From Shewanella cyperi (GTDB lineage: Bacteria > Pseudomonadota > Gammaproteobacteria > Enterobacterales > Shewanellaceae), in the NCBI RefSeq assembly GCF_017354985.1, contig NZ_CP071501.1, positions 2,003,501-2,067,500 of the forward strand: 64,000 nucleotides of DNA. Reading direction: 5' to 3'. Position 1 is the stretch's first letter, and the number at the start of each line of letters is the position of its first letter. The notes beneath the pieces were generated by a model. That model had not been told where the DNA came from. It worked only from the letters and a program-made list of their open reading frames with translations, and did not search any database. Of the stretch, positions 48,075 through 56,059 are shown in pieces. The position numbers and the translations under genes are program-made.

Positions 48075-48779
48075 ATGACACAACTTCATTTGCCCACACT
48101 GGTTTTGGTTGAACCGGCCAGACCCGCCAACGTTGGTGCCTGCGCCCGGGCCATGAAAACCATGGGCTTCTCCCGGCTTGTGCTGGTCAACAGCCAATGT
48201 TACCTGCAGGACGAAGCACAATGGGTCGCCCATGGAGCCACAGAGATTTTGGAATCGGCCCGTGTGGTTGACAGTTTGGCGGCTATTCGGCCTGAATTTG
48301 ATCTTCTGGTAGGCACCACGGCCCGGGAGCGGGGTTCGCCAAGGCACTACCTGGCACCGGATGAACTGGCACAGACCCTGGCTGCCAAGGCAAGCCAGAA
48401 AACCGCTTTGGTCTTTGGCCGCGAAAGCAGCGGTCTGAACAATCAGGAGCTGGCCCTTTGCGATCTGCTCAGCTATGTGCCACAGCAATGCGAATATCCG
48501 TCATTGAATCTGGGGCAAGCCACCATGCTCTACTGTTACGCTCTCTCAGATGCGCAAAAACGACTGGGACTGCAAAACACAGCAGCACCGGCACCACAGC
48601 TGCAGGCGCTCAAACACAAGACCCAAAGTTTGCTCGACCAGTTACCTTTAAGCGCCAATGATAAGCTGACGCCCTGGCTGATGGAGGGCTTGTCGTTGCT
48701 GTCGGATAGGGACTGTCGCCTTGCCCATCAACTGGTGGGAGATTTGCTTGAGAAACTCAAACAGAATACTCAGAGATAA
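48075..48779 (+). CDS. TrmJ-type tRNA/rRNA 2'-O-methyltransferase (SpoU family)
   Basis: 234-residue SPOUT methyltransferase. Motifs: LVEPARPANVGACARAMKTMG (motif 1), VGTTARERGSP, LVFGRESSGLNNQELALCD (motif 2) and YPSLNLGQATMLYCYAL (motif 3), which match TrmJ. E. coli TrmJ 2'-O-methylates residue 32 of several tRNAs; the substrate here is inferred. I start at ATG 48075 (MTQLHLPTL). iscR is not adjacent, so this may be a second or relocated family member. Confidence 0.82.
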   Translation: MTQLHLPTLVLVEPARPANVGACARAMKTMGFSRLVLVNSQCYLQDEAQWVAHGATEILESARVVDSLAAIRPEFDLLVGTTARERGSPRHYLAPDELAQTLAAKASQKTALVFGRESSGLNNQELALCDLLSYVPQQCEYPSLNLGQATMLYCYALSDAQKRLGLQNTAAPAPQLQALKHKTQSLLDQLPLSANDKLTPWLMEGLSLLSDRDCRLAHQLVGDLLEKLKQNTQR

Positions 48780-48846
48780 ACGGCACTGACGCCGGACTGC
48801 TGCTGACCCATAATTGAAACTACCAGCGGTTGTTACACTTCAGGCC

Positions 48847-49977
48847 ATGATTTTCAGCAATAGTGCCAGCCTTTTCCACGCTCTTAGGCCAGCAAAAGGC
48901 GGCAGCATTAAACTGCCGGGCTTGTCGCTTTGTCTTGCTCTGGTGCTGTTTTTGAGTGCTTGTACTCCCAATGCAGAGGATCTTTGGAAGGACTACCAGG
49001 ACCGCCTTGAGCGGGTACTGGTGCAAAGTCTAAGTTCAAAAACCACTCCCTCTGACGTGCCCGTTTTTGTCCCGCCTCCCAAGCGTCGTTGGCCCGATGC
49101 TCAGGTCAACATTTCCCTGCTGCAACTGGCCAAAATTGCCCAGTGCCCATTGGGGCGATTGATTGCCGAGCACAATAACAGCCTTGGCAAGGTCGCACAG
49201 CCAAGCCAGCGTTTGGCATACCAGCTGAATTTTATTCGCCTTGCCCCCGAATGCATTGCTTCCCTCAATAAGGCCCAGTCGGACGAGGCCGCGCTAAGGA
49301 GCGTGCTGCAAGCCGAACGGCAGGCCAAGATAGGCAGCGCGATGCAGGACTTACGGTTTATGCTGGAGCAGGACAGCACTCTGAGGCAAAAACTCGCTCC
49401 GGGCCACGGACTTGACAGTCGGCAACCACTAGGGGGCTTGAGCGAGACCCAATTGGCATTCAATATGCTGTTTGTACTCAAACAAGCCATTGCACTGGCT
49501 GACTGGGAGAAGCTCAACACCGAGTCTGTGGAGCAAGCCCTGGGCGAGTTGCACCGCAGTGACCTTATAGCCGGATATATGCTAAGCCTGGCCCAGAGCC
49601 TGACGGCACTTGAAGGTCTCAACCAGGAGCTCTCCCAGGCCAAGGGGTTTTTATGTCAACCGGGACGCAATAAAAACCGTCAGGAAATACTGCTCAATGT
49701 GCTCAACAAGGTTTTCATTGGCCGGCTCCAACCCTTTCTGGGGGCGCTGGACACAATACAGTTTGAATTGGGCCCGGCTCTGCTTGACCTGTACACAGGC
49801 ACAGCCTATGAAGTGCAATTGCAGTTTTATTTTGGCGAGTTGCCAGACTCAGCAATGACCAGGCTGAAAGCGGCCATCAAAGAACACATAGCTTTGTGGC
49901 AACAACTGCAGCAATCCTGCCGTATGGAGTTGGCTCCGGGCAGTGCCGGCGGCGAGCAAGCAACTTCGCAGGAATAA
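48847..49977 (+). CDS. DUF3080-family lipoprotein
   Basis: About 376 residues with a lipoprotein signal (LSLCLALVLFLSAC, Cys40 from this start). The body starts NAEDLWKDYQDRLERVL and includes ISLLQLAKIAQCPLGRLIAEHNNSLGKVAQPSQRLAYQLNFI, a pattern I recall from DUF3080 proteins of gammaproteobacteria. Function unknown; the rich helical content suggests a periplasmic scaffold. A TTG 33 bases upstream is an alternative start. Confidence 0.75.
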   Translation: MIFSNSASLFHALRPAKGGSIKLPGLSLCLALVLFLSACTPNAEDLWKDYQDRLERVLVQSLSSKTTPSDVPVFVPPPKRRWPDAQVNISLLQLAKIAQCPLGRLIAEHNNSLGKVAQPSQRLAYQLNFIRLAPECIASLNKAQSDEAALRSVLQAERQAKIGSAMQDLRFMLEQDSTLRQKLAPGHGLDSRQPLGGLSETQLAFNMLFVLKQAIALADWEKLNTESVEQALGELHRSDLIAGYMLSLAQSLTALEGLNQELSQAKGFLCQPGRNKNRQEILLNVLNKVFIGRLQPFLGALDTIQFELGPALLDLYTGTAYEVQLQFYFGELPDSAMTRLKAAIKEHIALWQQLQQSCRMELAPGSAGGEQATSQE

Positions 49978-50074
49978 ATTTTCCGGGAGCCATAGATTGT
50001 GGTGCTGCAAGCAGCCAATATAGAGTTTTTGCAGTGCGGCGCCATTCGGGGCCCGCAGATATCCGGAAGCAGCC

Positions 50075-50746
50075 ATGGCAGATCCTAAAACCCTCATCCA
50101 GTTGATAGAAACCCAGTTTGGCAAGGGGCATCAATCCCTTGGCTACGATTCATTGAAAATCCAGGATGATGGCGTCAACGGCAGCTTTCAGATCACCTAT
50201 GGTCGCTGCCAGGCCAAAGAGCAGGACAAGCTCAGATATCTTATTGAAATGTATGTTGAAAACGAAGGTGTTTTCAGTGATGACTTTGTTCCCTTCCTTG
50301 ACAGGATAGGTACTGAATCCCTGGTCAGTCACGAGGGTTTTCATCAACTGTTGGTACAGGCCGCCAACGACGACCCCATAATGCGCCAAACCCAGGACGC
50401 CTTCTTCGATACCTTTTACTGGGATCCGGCCAAGGCTTGGTGCGAGGCCCACGGCTTGATGTGTCCGCTATCTTTGCTGGTGATCTACGACTCCTTCGTT
50501 CAGTCCGGATGCGTGCCTTTATTCCTGCGCAAGCGTTTCAGTGAAAAGCCACCTTCCAAGGGCGGAGACGAGCATAAGTGGCTGGCGGCCTACGTGGAAG
50601 CCCGGCACCAATGGCTCAAATACCACAAACGCCGGGAACTGCGCGCCGGCACGGCCCATACCCAGATGTTCCGCGCTGAAATGGCGCGAGGAAATTGGGA
50701 CTTAAGCCAGACACCAATAATGGTGGAAGGGGTGCCGATCGGTTAA
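50075..50746 (+). CDS. GH46 (chitosanase)-like protein without a signal peptide
   Basis: 223-residue soluble protein. The region YDSLKIQDDGVNGSFQITYGR, FYWDPAKAWCEAHG, YDSFVQSG and GGDEHKWLAAYVEARHQWL parallels GH46 chitosanases (Streptomyces N174: E22 and D40 catalytic); Glu12 and Asp32 are the candidate acids. Classical chitosanases are secreted, but no signal peptide, lipobox or Tat motif is present, and an in-frame stop rules out a longer N-terminus. Substrate could be chitosan, or another glycan. Unknown partner; 97 bp after the DUF3080 gene. Confidence 0.6.
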   Translation: MADPKTLIQLIETQFGKGHQSLGYDSLKIQDDGVNGSFQITYGRCQAKEQDKLRYLIEMYVENEGVFSDDFVPFLDRIGTESLVSHEGFHQLLVQAANDDPIMRQTQDAFFDTFYWDPAKAWCEAHGLMCPLSLLVIYDSFVQSGCVPLFLRKRFSEKPPSKGGDEHKWLAAYVEARHQWLKYHKRRELRAGTAHTQMFRAEMARGNWDLSQTPIMVEGVPIG

Positions 50747-50752
50747 GCTGCC

Positions 50753-51082
50753 TTAGCCCTGGCGGGCGAGAAACTGGTTAATAAGCTGCGCAATCTTGGT
50801 ATGAAAGCGTTCTTCCAGGCTGTCAATTTCCAAGTCGAACAGTTCCAGATAACGGTCAGCCTGCTCCCTTGAAAGCTGACGATTGGCGATAGAGAATTCC
50901 AGTTCGGGTAGGGTTTTATCCAGCCTGGGTTCCAGACGCCATTGGCATACACCCGGCGCAAGCGCCTGAACCGATCGCTGTGCCAGAGCGCAAAAAGCCG
51001 CGATATGACTCAGCCCGTCAGGCCCCAGGCAACCCGGCTCAAGTCTGGCCAGCAGGGTCAATTGCATTTGTTGTTCATTCAT
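50753..51082 (-). CDS. Hypothetical 109-residue protein
   Basis: I do not recognise it. It starts MNEQQMQLTLLARLEPG, has two cysteines around residues 18-46, and a charged, amphipathic C-terminal helix (SREQADRYLELFDLEIDSLEERFHTKIAQLINQFLARQG). It looks soluble and helical. It ends 6 bp from the GH46-like gene, convergent with it. Its 5' end faces phoX. Confidence 0.6.
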   Translation of the reverse strand: MNEQQMQLTLLARLEPGCLGPDGLSHIAAFCALAQRSVQALAPGVCQWRLEPRLDKTLPELEFSIANRQLSREQADRYLELFDLEIDSLEERFHTKIAQLINQFLARQG

Positions 51083-51145
51083 TGATCTTTCATCCAGGGT
51101 TTTCGCTTTCTGTTCGAGTATATCCTACTGGCCGCTGTCGTGGAT

Positions 51146-51174
51146 TTGTCATTTCACTGGCATGTGTCTGTCAT
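51146..51174 (+). promoter_or_regulatory. Pho box array (PhoB site) before phoX
   Basis: Three 7-bp units at 11-bp spacing: TTGTCAT (51146-51152), CTGGCAT (51157-51163), CTGTCAT (51168-51174), close to the CTGTCAT half-site consensus. This makes two overlapping Pho boxes. A TAGGCT at 51185 gives a possible -10 with the spacing PhoB uses. A further CCGTCAC follows at 51178. Confidence 0.75.
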
Positions 51175-51243
51175 ACTCCGTCACTAGGCTCGTTGGCAAT
51201 TTCCAAAGCAACATTTACAAAGTAACAGCCATCTGGAGCAAGC

Positions 51244-53304
51244 ATGAGTAAGGCGACTTTCGACCCCACCCGCTATAACAACAGCAATAACACTTCCTTT
51301 GCCGAGGTGCTGGACAAGCATCTGTCACGCCGTCATTTCGTCAAGAGCGGCCTTGGCCTTGGCGCCCTCACCGCCTTCGGCGGCTTTGGCCTTGCCGGTT
51401 GCAACTCGGATGACAAGACTACGCCAACCCCAACTGATCCCGTGCCTCCCACTCCGGTGCCACCGGCCAGGAGCAGTGTCTCTCTTGGATTCAATTCCAT
51501 CCCCGGCTCCCTGACCGATGCAGTGACCATCCCCGAAGGCTACAAGGCTCAGATCCTGGCCCCCTGGGGCACGCCGCTCAACGACAAGGCCGCCCCCTGG
51601 AAGGCCGATGGCAGCAACACAGCTGAGGATCAGGCCAATTCCGTTGGTCAAAACCACGACGGCATGCACTTCTTTCCCTTAAATGACGCAGCCGATGACG
51701 GCCTGCTGTGTATCAACCATGAATACATAGAGCAAGATGCTCTGCATCCCATGGGCCCGACCCTGGATGCCGACACCGGCCTGCGCAATGTCATCGATGA
51801 AGTACGCAAAGAAATCAATGCCCATGGCATCACTGTTGTTCGTATCCGTCTGGTGGAGGGCAACTGGACTGTGGTGACCAACGACAGCCATAACCGCCGC
51901 ATTACCGGTGCCAGTACCTTTGATATTGCCGGCCCGGTCGCCTACAGCGAGCACCTGGTCACACCTTTCTCACCCGATGGCAGTCAAGCCCGCGGCACCT
52001 TAAACAACTGTGGCAACGGTTACACCCCCTGGGGTACCTATTTAACCTGCGAAGAAAACTGGCCCGAGTATTTCGTCAACAAAGGAGAACTGACCGAGTC
52101 CCAAAAACGCATAGGTATAGGTACCAGCAAGACCCGCTATGGCTGGGCCGATCTGGCCGGCCATGAAGAAGAGCGCGTGGATGAATTTGCCCGCTTCGAT
52201 GTCACCGCAACCGGCGCCGGCGCCCTTTATGACTATCGCAATGAAGCCAACGGTTATGGCTACATTGTGGAAATAGACCCCTACAGCCCCAACGCCCGTG
52301 GCGTGAAACGTACCGCCCTTGGTCGTTTCCGCCATGAGGGCTGTACCTTCGGTAAACTGGAAGAAGGCAAAAGCCTGGTGTTTTACTCGGGCCACGATTC
52401 CCGCTTTGAATACCTGTACAAGTTTGTCTCCAAGGCGAGCTGGAGCGAAGCGGATGCCAAGCCTGCCAACCGCCTGGCCACGGGCGCCAAGTATATGGAT
52501 GATGGTGTACTCTATGTGGCACGCTTTAACGAAGACGGCAGCGGTACCTGGCTGGCGCTGGAACCCGGTTCAAGCACTCAGGATGGCAAAACCCTTGCCG
52601 ACTATTTTGCCACTCAGGCCGACATACTGCTCAATACCCCTGGGGCGGCGGATCTTCTGGGGGCCACCCCCATGGACAGACCCGAGTGGTGCGCCGTCGA
52701 CCCCTTCACCGGCAGCGCCTATCTGACCCTGACCAATAACAGCAAACGCACCGAAGCCAACCCCGCCAACCCCAGGCTTAAGAATAACTTCGGCCACATT
52801 ATTCGCTGGGACGAAGGCGCTTCGGATACCGAATTCAACTGGGATATTTTTGTCTTTGGTGCCCCAACAGACAATGCCGATTATAACCTGTCAAACCTGA
52901 GTGAATTCAATCAGTTCGCCAGCCCCGATGGATTGTCCTTCGACAAGCGCGGCATTCTCTGGATCCAAACCGATAACGGTGCCAGTGAAGTTACCTCCTA
53001 CACCAACGATCAGATGCTGGCCGTTGTCCCATCCACACTGACGGATGGTGACGGTAAGCAACAGACCATAGGTGAGGCAAATCAGACCGAACTGCGACGC
53101 TTCTTTGTTGGCCCCAATGGCTGCGAAGTAACGGGCTTTGCCATCAGCCCGGATTATCGCAGTGTGTTCGCCAATATCCAGCATCCGGATAACTGGCCCG
53201 TATCCAACGATGCCACTGAGGCCACGCCGGCCGGCGAGCGCATCAGGCCAAGGGCTGCGACCGTGGTGATCCGCAAGCTTGATGGCACCGAAGTCGGCGT
53301 CTGA
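51244..53304 (+). CDS. phoX: PhoX-family alkaline phosphatase (DUF839)
   Basis: 686-residue protein with a Tat signal (HLSRRHFVKSGLGLG, residues 27-41) and a possible lipobox (GLAGCN). The DUF839/PhoX domain follows, with the features HEYIEQD, GTYLTCEENWPEYF and a long beta-propeller pattern. PhoX is a calcium- and iron-dependent phosphomonoesterase that scavenges phosphate. The Pho box array directly upstream predicts control by PhoB under phosphate starvation. Tat export fits a metal cofactor loaded in the cytoplasm. Confidence 0.9.
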   Translation: MSKATFDPTRYNNSNNTSFAEVLDKHLSRRHFVKSGLGLGALTAFGGFGLAGCNSDDKTTPTPTDPVPPTPVPPARSSVSLGFNSIPGSLTDAVTIPEGYKAQILAPWGTPLNDKAAPWKADGSNTAEDQANSVGQNHDGMHFFPLNDAADDGLLCINHEYIEQDALHPMGPTLDADTGLRNVIDEVRKEINAHGITVVRIRLVEGNWTVVTNDSHNRRITGASTFDIAGPVAYSEHLVTPFSPDGSQARGTLNNCGNGYTPWGTYLTCEENWPEYFVNKGELTESQKRIGIGTSKTRYGWADLAGHEEERVDEFARFDVTATGAGALYDYRNEANGYGYIVEIDPYSPNARGVKRTALGRFRHEGCTFGKLEEGKSLVFYSGHDSRFEYLYKFVSKASWSEADAKPANRLATGAKYMDDGVLYVARFNEDGSGTWLALEPGSSTQDGKTLADYFATQADILLNTPGAADLLGATPMDRPEWCAVDPFTGSAYLTLTNNSKRTEANPANPRLKNNFGHIIRWDEGASDTEFNWDIFVFGAPTDNADYNLSNLSEFNQFASPDGLSFDKRGILWIQTDNGASEVTSYTNDQMLAVVPSTLTDGDGKQQTIGEANQTELRRFFVGPNGCEVTGFAISPDYRSVFANIQHPDNWPVSNDATEATPAGERIRPRAATVVIRKLDGTEVGV

Positions 53305-53316
53305 TGGCAGAAACAG

Positions 53317-53345
53317 CAAGGCCGGCAAATGCCGGCCTTGTTCTT
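53317..53345 (+). terminator. Terminator after phoX
   Basis: CAAGGCCGGC-AAAT-GCCGGCCTTG then TTCTT, a strong 10-bp stem. Confidence 0.8.
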
Positions 53346-53423
53346 AATGGGGTGATTTACCACGTAAATTTCAAGTTAAGAGGCTTGAATTTTAACCAAG
53401 GCAAACTTATCTTGGAGTGAGTT

Positions 53424-53500
53424 CGGAGCGTAGCTCAGTCTGGTAGAGCACTGCCTTCGGGAGGCAGGGGCCGCAAGTTCGAATCTTGTCGCTCCGACCA
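53424..53500 (+). tRNA. tRNA-Pro (CGG anticodon)
   Basis: 77 nt including CCA. Acceptor CGGAGCG/CGCTCCG, anticodon stem CTGCC/GGCAG with loop TTCGGGA and anticodon CGG, T loop GTTCGAATC. It stands alone; no integrase follows. Confidence 0.97.
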
Positions 53501-53502
53501 AT

Positions 53503-54306
53503 TCAGTCTTTTTCGGTGGAATCAAGCGCCATATGCTCTGCAAAGCGCTGCAACAAGCCGTCACGGACACTCATATCGGTACTGGGCCTGCGGCTGCGTC
53601 CCAGCAGCGAACATTCAATAAAGAGATCAAACCACATTCCCAGCGCCTCTGCGTTAGCTTTCTCCCCCATGGCATCCAATACCATGGCAGCCACCTCGGC
53701 AGTGCCAAACTGAAAATCCCGCTGTCCCTTGCGCAGGGCGTAACGGGCAACGGTTGCCGCATCAAATGACAGCAAGGGCAAACCCGCCAGATAGGGGCTT
53801 TTACGGAACATTTTCACCGCCTCGCGCCAGCTGCCGTCGAGCATCACGAACAGCGGCCGCTTGCCAAGCGCGAACAGGGATTGACTGTTAATTTCCCCAA
53901 GTACCTGCTGACCTTCGGTGGCGTACTCTCCAGGAAACACCACGAACGGCTGGTAGCGCGGGTCTGACAACAAGGCCAGCACTTCCGGAGCGACTTCGGT
54001 TCGGGACCAGAGAAAAGCATGGGTGTCCGGCACCAGATCTGCAATCAAGCGGCCGCTGTTGGTGGGTTTGAGCACCTCATCATCGTACATCAACAGCAGG
54101 AAGGCCGCGTTGCTGTTAAGCAAGGCACGGGCACCGCAGGTGCAATAACGTTCCGACAGTAGACACTGACCACAGCGTTTGAGACTCTTTCCCCTGGCGG
54201 TAAAAGGTCGGGTGGAGATGGATTTGCGGTATTGATAAAGCCTGTGAACCGCATGTTCCGGCAATAGCTGCACCGGCAGTGACATAGTGGGTTCCGGCTG
54301 TGACAT
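53503..54306 (-). CDS. tapT: DTW-domain protein, TapT-like tRNA-uridine aminocarboxypropyltransferase
   Basis: 267 residues. Contains KSLKRCGQCLLSERYCTCG (Zn-like Cys cluster) and LFVMLDGSWREAVKMFRKSPYL, the DTW/DXTW-type motif written DGSW here. E. coli TapT (YfiP) adds the acp group to U47 of tRNAs. The variant S for T in the motif may still be functional. It lies convergent with tRNA-Pro and starts 120 bp before the pssA terminator region. Confidence 0.85.
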   Translation of the reverse strand: MSQPEPTMSLPVQLLPEHAVHRLYQYRKSISTRPFTARGKSLKRCGQCLLSERYCTCGARALLNSNAAFLLLMYDDEVLKPTNSGRLIADLVPDTHAFLWSRTEVAPEVLALLSDPRYQPFVVFPGEYATEGQQVLGEINSQSLFALGKRPLFVMLDGSWREAVKMFRKSPYLAGLPLLSFDAATVARYALRKGQRDFQFGTAEVAAMVLDAMGEKANAEALGMWFDLFIECSLLGRSRRPSTDMSVRDGLLQRFAEHMALDSTEKD

Positions 54307-54404
54307 TTATGGCTTCCGCTGTGATGGGTTTGGACACCGGATACATTTTCCGGGGAGCGCAAGTCTAGCGGCAGCAAACAGGCGCTGCAAGAGGCTGCAG
54401 AGAC

Positions 54405-54433
54405 AAAAAAGCCACGGGCTTGAGTCCGTGGCT
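54405..54433 (-). terminator. Terminator after pssA
   Basis: Minus strand AGCCACGG-(loop of 8)-CCGTGGCT followed by TTTTTT, 21 bases past the pssA stop. Confidence 0.85.
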
Positions 54434-54453
54434 GATGTTGGAGCGACTTCCAG

Positions 54454-55767
54454 TCAGAGAATGCGACGCAGCAGGAAGTCCGCCTTGAGACGCTTGATGC
54501 GGTTCATGATCTTCTTCACCGGCTTGGGGTAGCTCTGCAGCGTGTCAACCTGGCTGTAATGATAGAGTCTCTGGGTATGGAGCAGTATATGCCGTTGCTC
54601 CGCCTCGAATTGCTCTCGCCATTGGCCTTCTGTGTCATGGAGCAACAAACCATTTTCCAGATCCAGCGCCCAGGCCCGTGGATTGAGATTGGAGCCTGTG
54701 ATCAAATGCCGCTTGCCGTCACAGCTGATGCCCTTCAGATGGAAGCTGTTGTCCTCGTGCTTCCACAGGTGCACATTGAGCAGACCGGCATCTACGGCCC
54801 ACTGCTGACGTTTCACAAACTTGCGCAGTGACTGCTCATACAGATAAGGCAAGGCGCCAATGGTGCTGAATTCGCGCTCCGGTGGGATATAAAAATCATT
54901 GGCCGTTTTGTCTCCGACCACTATGTCGATCCTTATTCCCTGACGCAGTTTTTTCGCCAGGGCCCGTACCAGCGGATAAGGCGGATTAAAATAAGGGGTG
55001 CAAATAAACAGCTGTTCGTTGGCCTCTTCAACCAGATCGAGCACAGCCTTGTTCAGGGCATTGTGTTTGCGCCCAAGACCCACCAGAGGGGTGATCCTCG
55101 CCCCTTGGGTGACAGAGTCAAACCGATATTGACCTGCTGCAAGTCGCTGCTTGAAACTGCGAATGTCGGTCTTCTCGGGCAGCACTTCCGATTCGGCGCA
55201 CTGGGTCAGTGACGACACCGCCGGATCGGCCACTATGTGCGCATCGATATAGCTGCGCATGGACTCGGCCAACTGGGCGTTTTCAATCAGGTGGTAGCGA
55301 TCAAAACGGTAACGCCCCTGTTGCTGCAGGTAAACGTTATTTAGGCTGGCACCACTGTAAATCACCGCATCATCGATGACGAAACCTTTGAGGTGCAGTA
55401 CCCCCATAAATTCGCGCGATTTTACCGGCACCCCGAGAATGTCGATACAGTGCTCGGCTTCGCTCATTACCCTGCGGTACATCAGATAGTTACCGCTGTC
55501 ACCCGTGTGGCCTATCAGACCTCGACGGGCACGGTGAAAATCGACCAGAACCTTGACCTTGAGTTCGGGATTGCGCGCCTTGGCAGCCATCAGTGCCTGC
55601 AGCACTTCCCTACCCGCTTCATCATCTTCCAGATACAGGGCAGCCAGATATATAGAATGCCTTGCCTGAGCGATTCGCTCCAGCAAACTGTTTTTGAAAT
55701 TGGTCGGGGTTAGCAGCCATTGCATTTGGTCAGGCTGCAGGGCAATTCCACCCAGCTTATCCAGCAA
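54454..55767 (-). CDS. pssA: Phosphatidylserine synthase PssA
   Basis: PLD-superfamily CDP-diacylglycerol-serine O-phosphatidyltransferase, making phosphatidylserine for the PE pathway (437 residues from this start, E. coli 451). Two HKD motifs: HLKGFVIDDAVIYSGASL and HLKGISCDGKRHLITGSNLNPRAW. I chose the TTG at 55767, directly after AAGGAGGATACC, over a longer ORF that runs 33 codons further upstream; the resulting N-terminus aligns with E. coli. Confidence 0.9.
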   Translation of the reverse strand: MLDKLGGIALQPDQMQWLLTPTNFKNSLLERIAQARHSIYLAALYLEDDEAGREVLQALMAAKARNPELKVKVLVDFHRARRGLIGHTGDSGNYLMYRRVMSEAEHCIDILGVPVKSREFMGVLHLKGFVIDDAVIYSGASLNNVYLQQQGRYRFDRYHLIENAQLAESMRSYIDAHIVADPAVSSLTQCAESEVLPEKTDIRSFKQRLAAGQYRFDSVTQGARITPLVGLGRKHNALNKAVLDLVEEANEQLFICTPYFNPPYPLVRALAKKLRQGIRIDIVVGDKTANDFYIPPEREFSTIGALPYLYEQSLRKFVKRQQWAVDAGLLNVHLWKHEDNSFHLKGISCDGKRHLITGSNLNPRAWALDLENGLLLHDTEGQWREQFEAEQRHILLHTQRLYHYSQVDTLQSYPKPVKKIMNRIKRLKADFLLRRIL

Positions 55768-56017
55768 GGTATCCTCCTTAGGGCTGGTTGCGGCACTCAA
55801 GGATGAGGCATCCAATACAGATCCAAAGCGCCTCTTAACAGAGCAATGCTTTGGCCAGGCTCCCACGGCATGACAACGGGGAACCGGGGGTAGAAATTAC
55901 CGGCTTAACCGGGTGGCAGCAACCTTTTTCTGGCCCGGGCGTGTAAAAGACTGCTGAATTTGCTCGAAAAAACATCACGACCTAGACCTGGCGCGCTGCT
56001 TTTCAAGGCAAGGGTTC

Positions 56018-56046
56018 AAAAAAGGCCTCCCATGGGAGGCCTTTTA
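56018..56046 (-). terminator. Terminator after the acyl-CoA dehydrogenase gene
   Basis: AAAAGGCCTCCC-ATG-GGGAGGCCTTTT hairpin, plus a T run on the minus strand. Confidence 0.85.
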
Positions 56047-56059
56047 TCCGAGCAATGCG

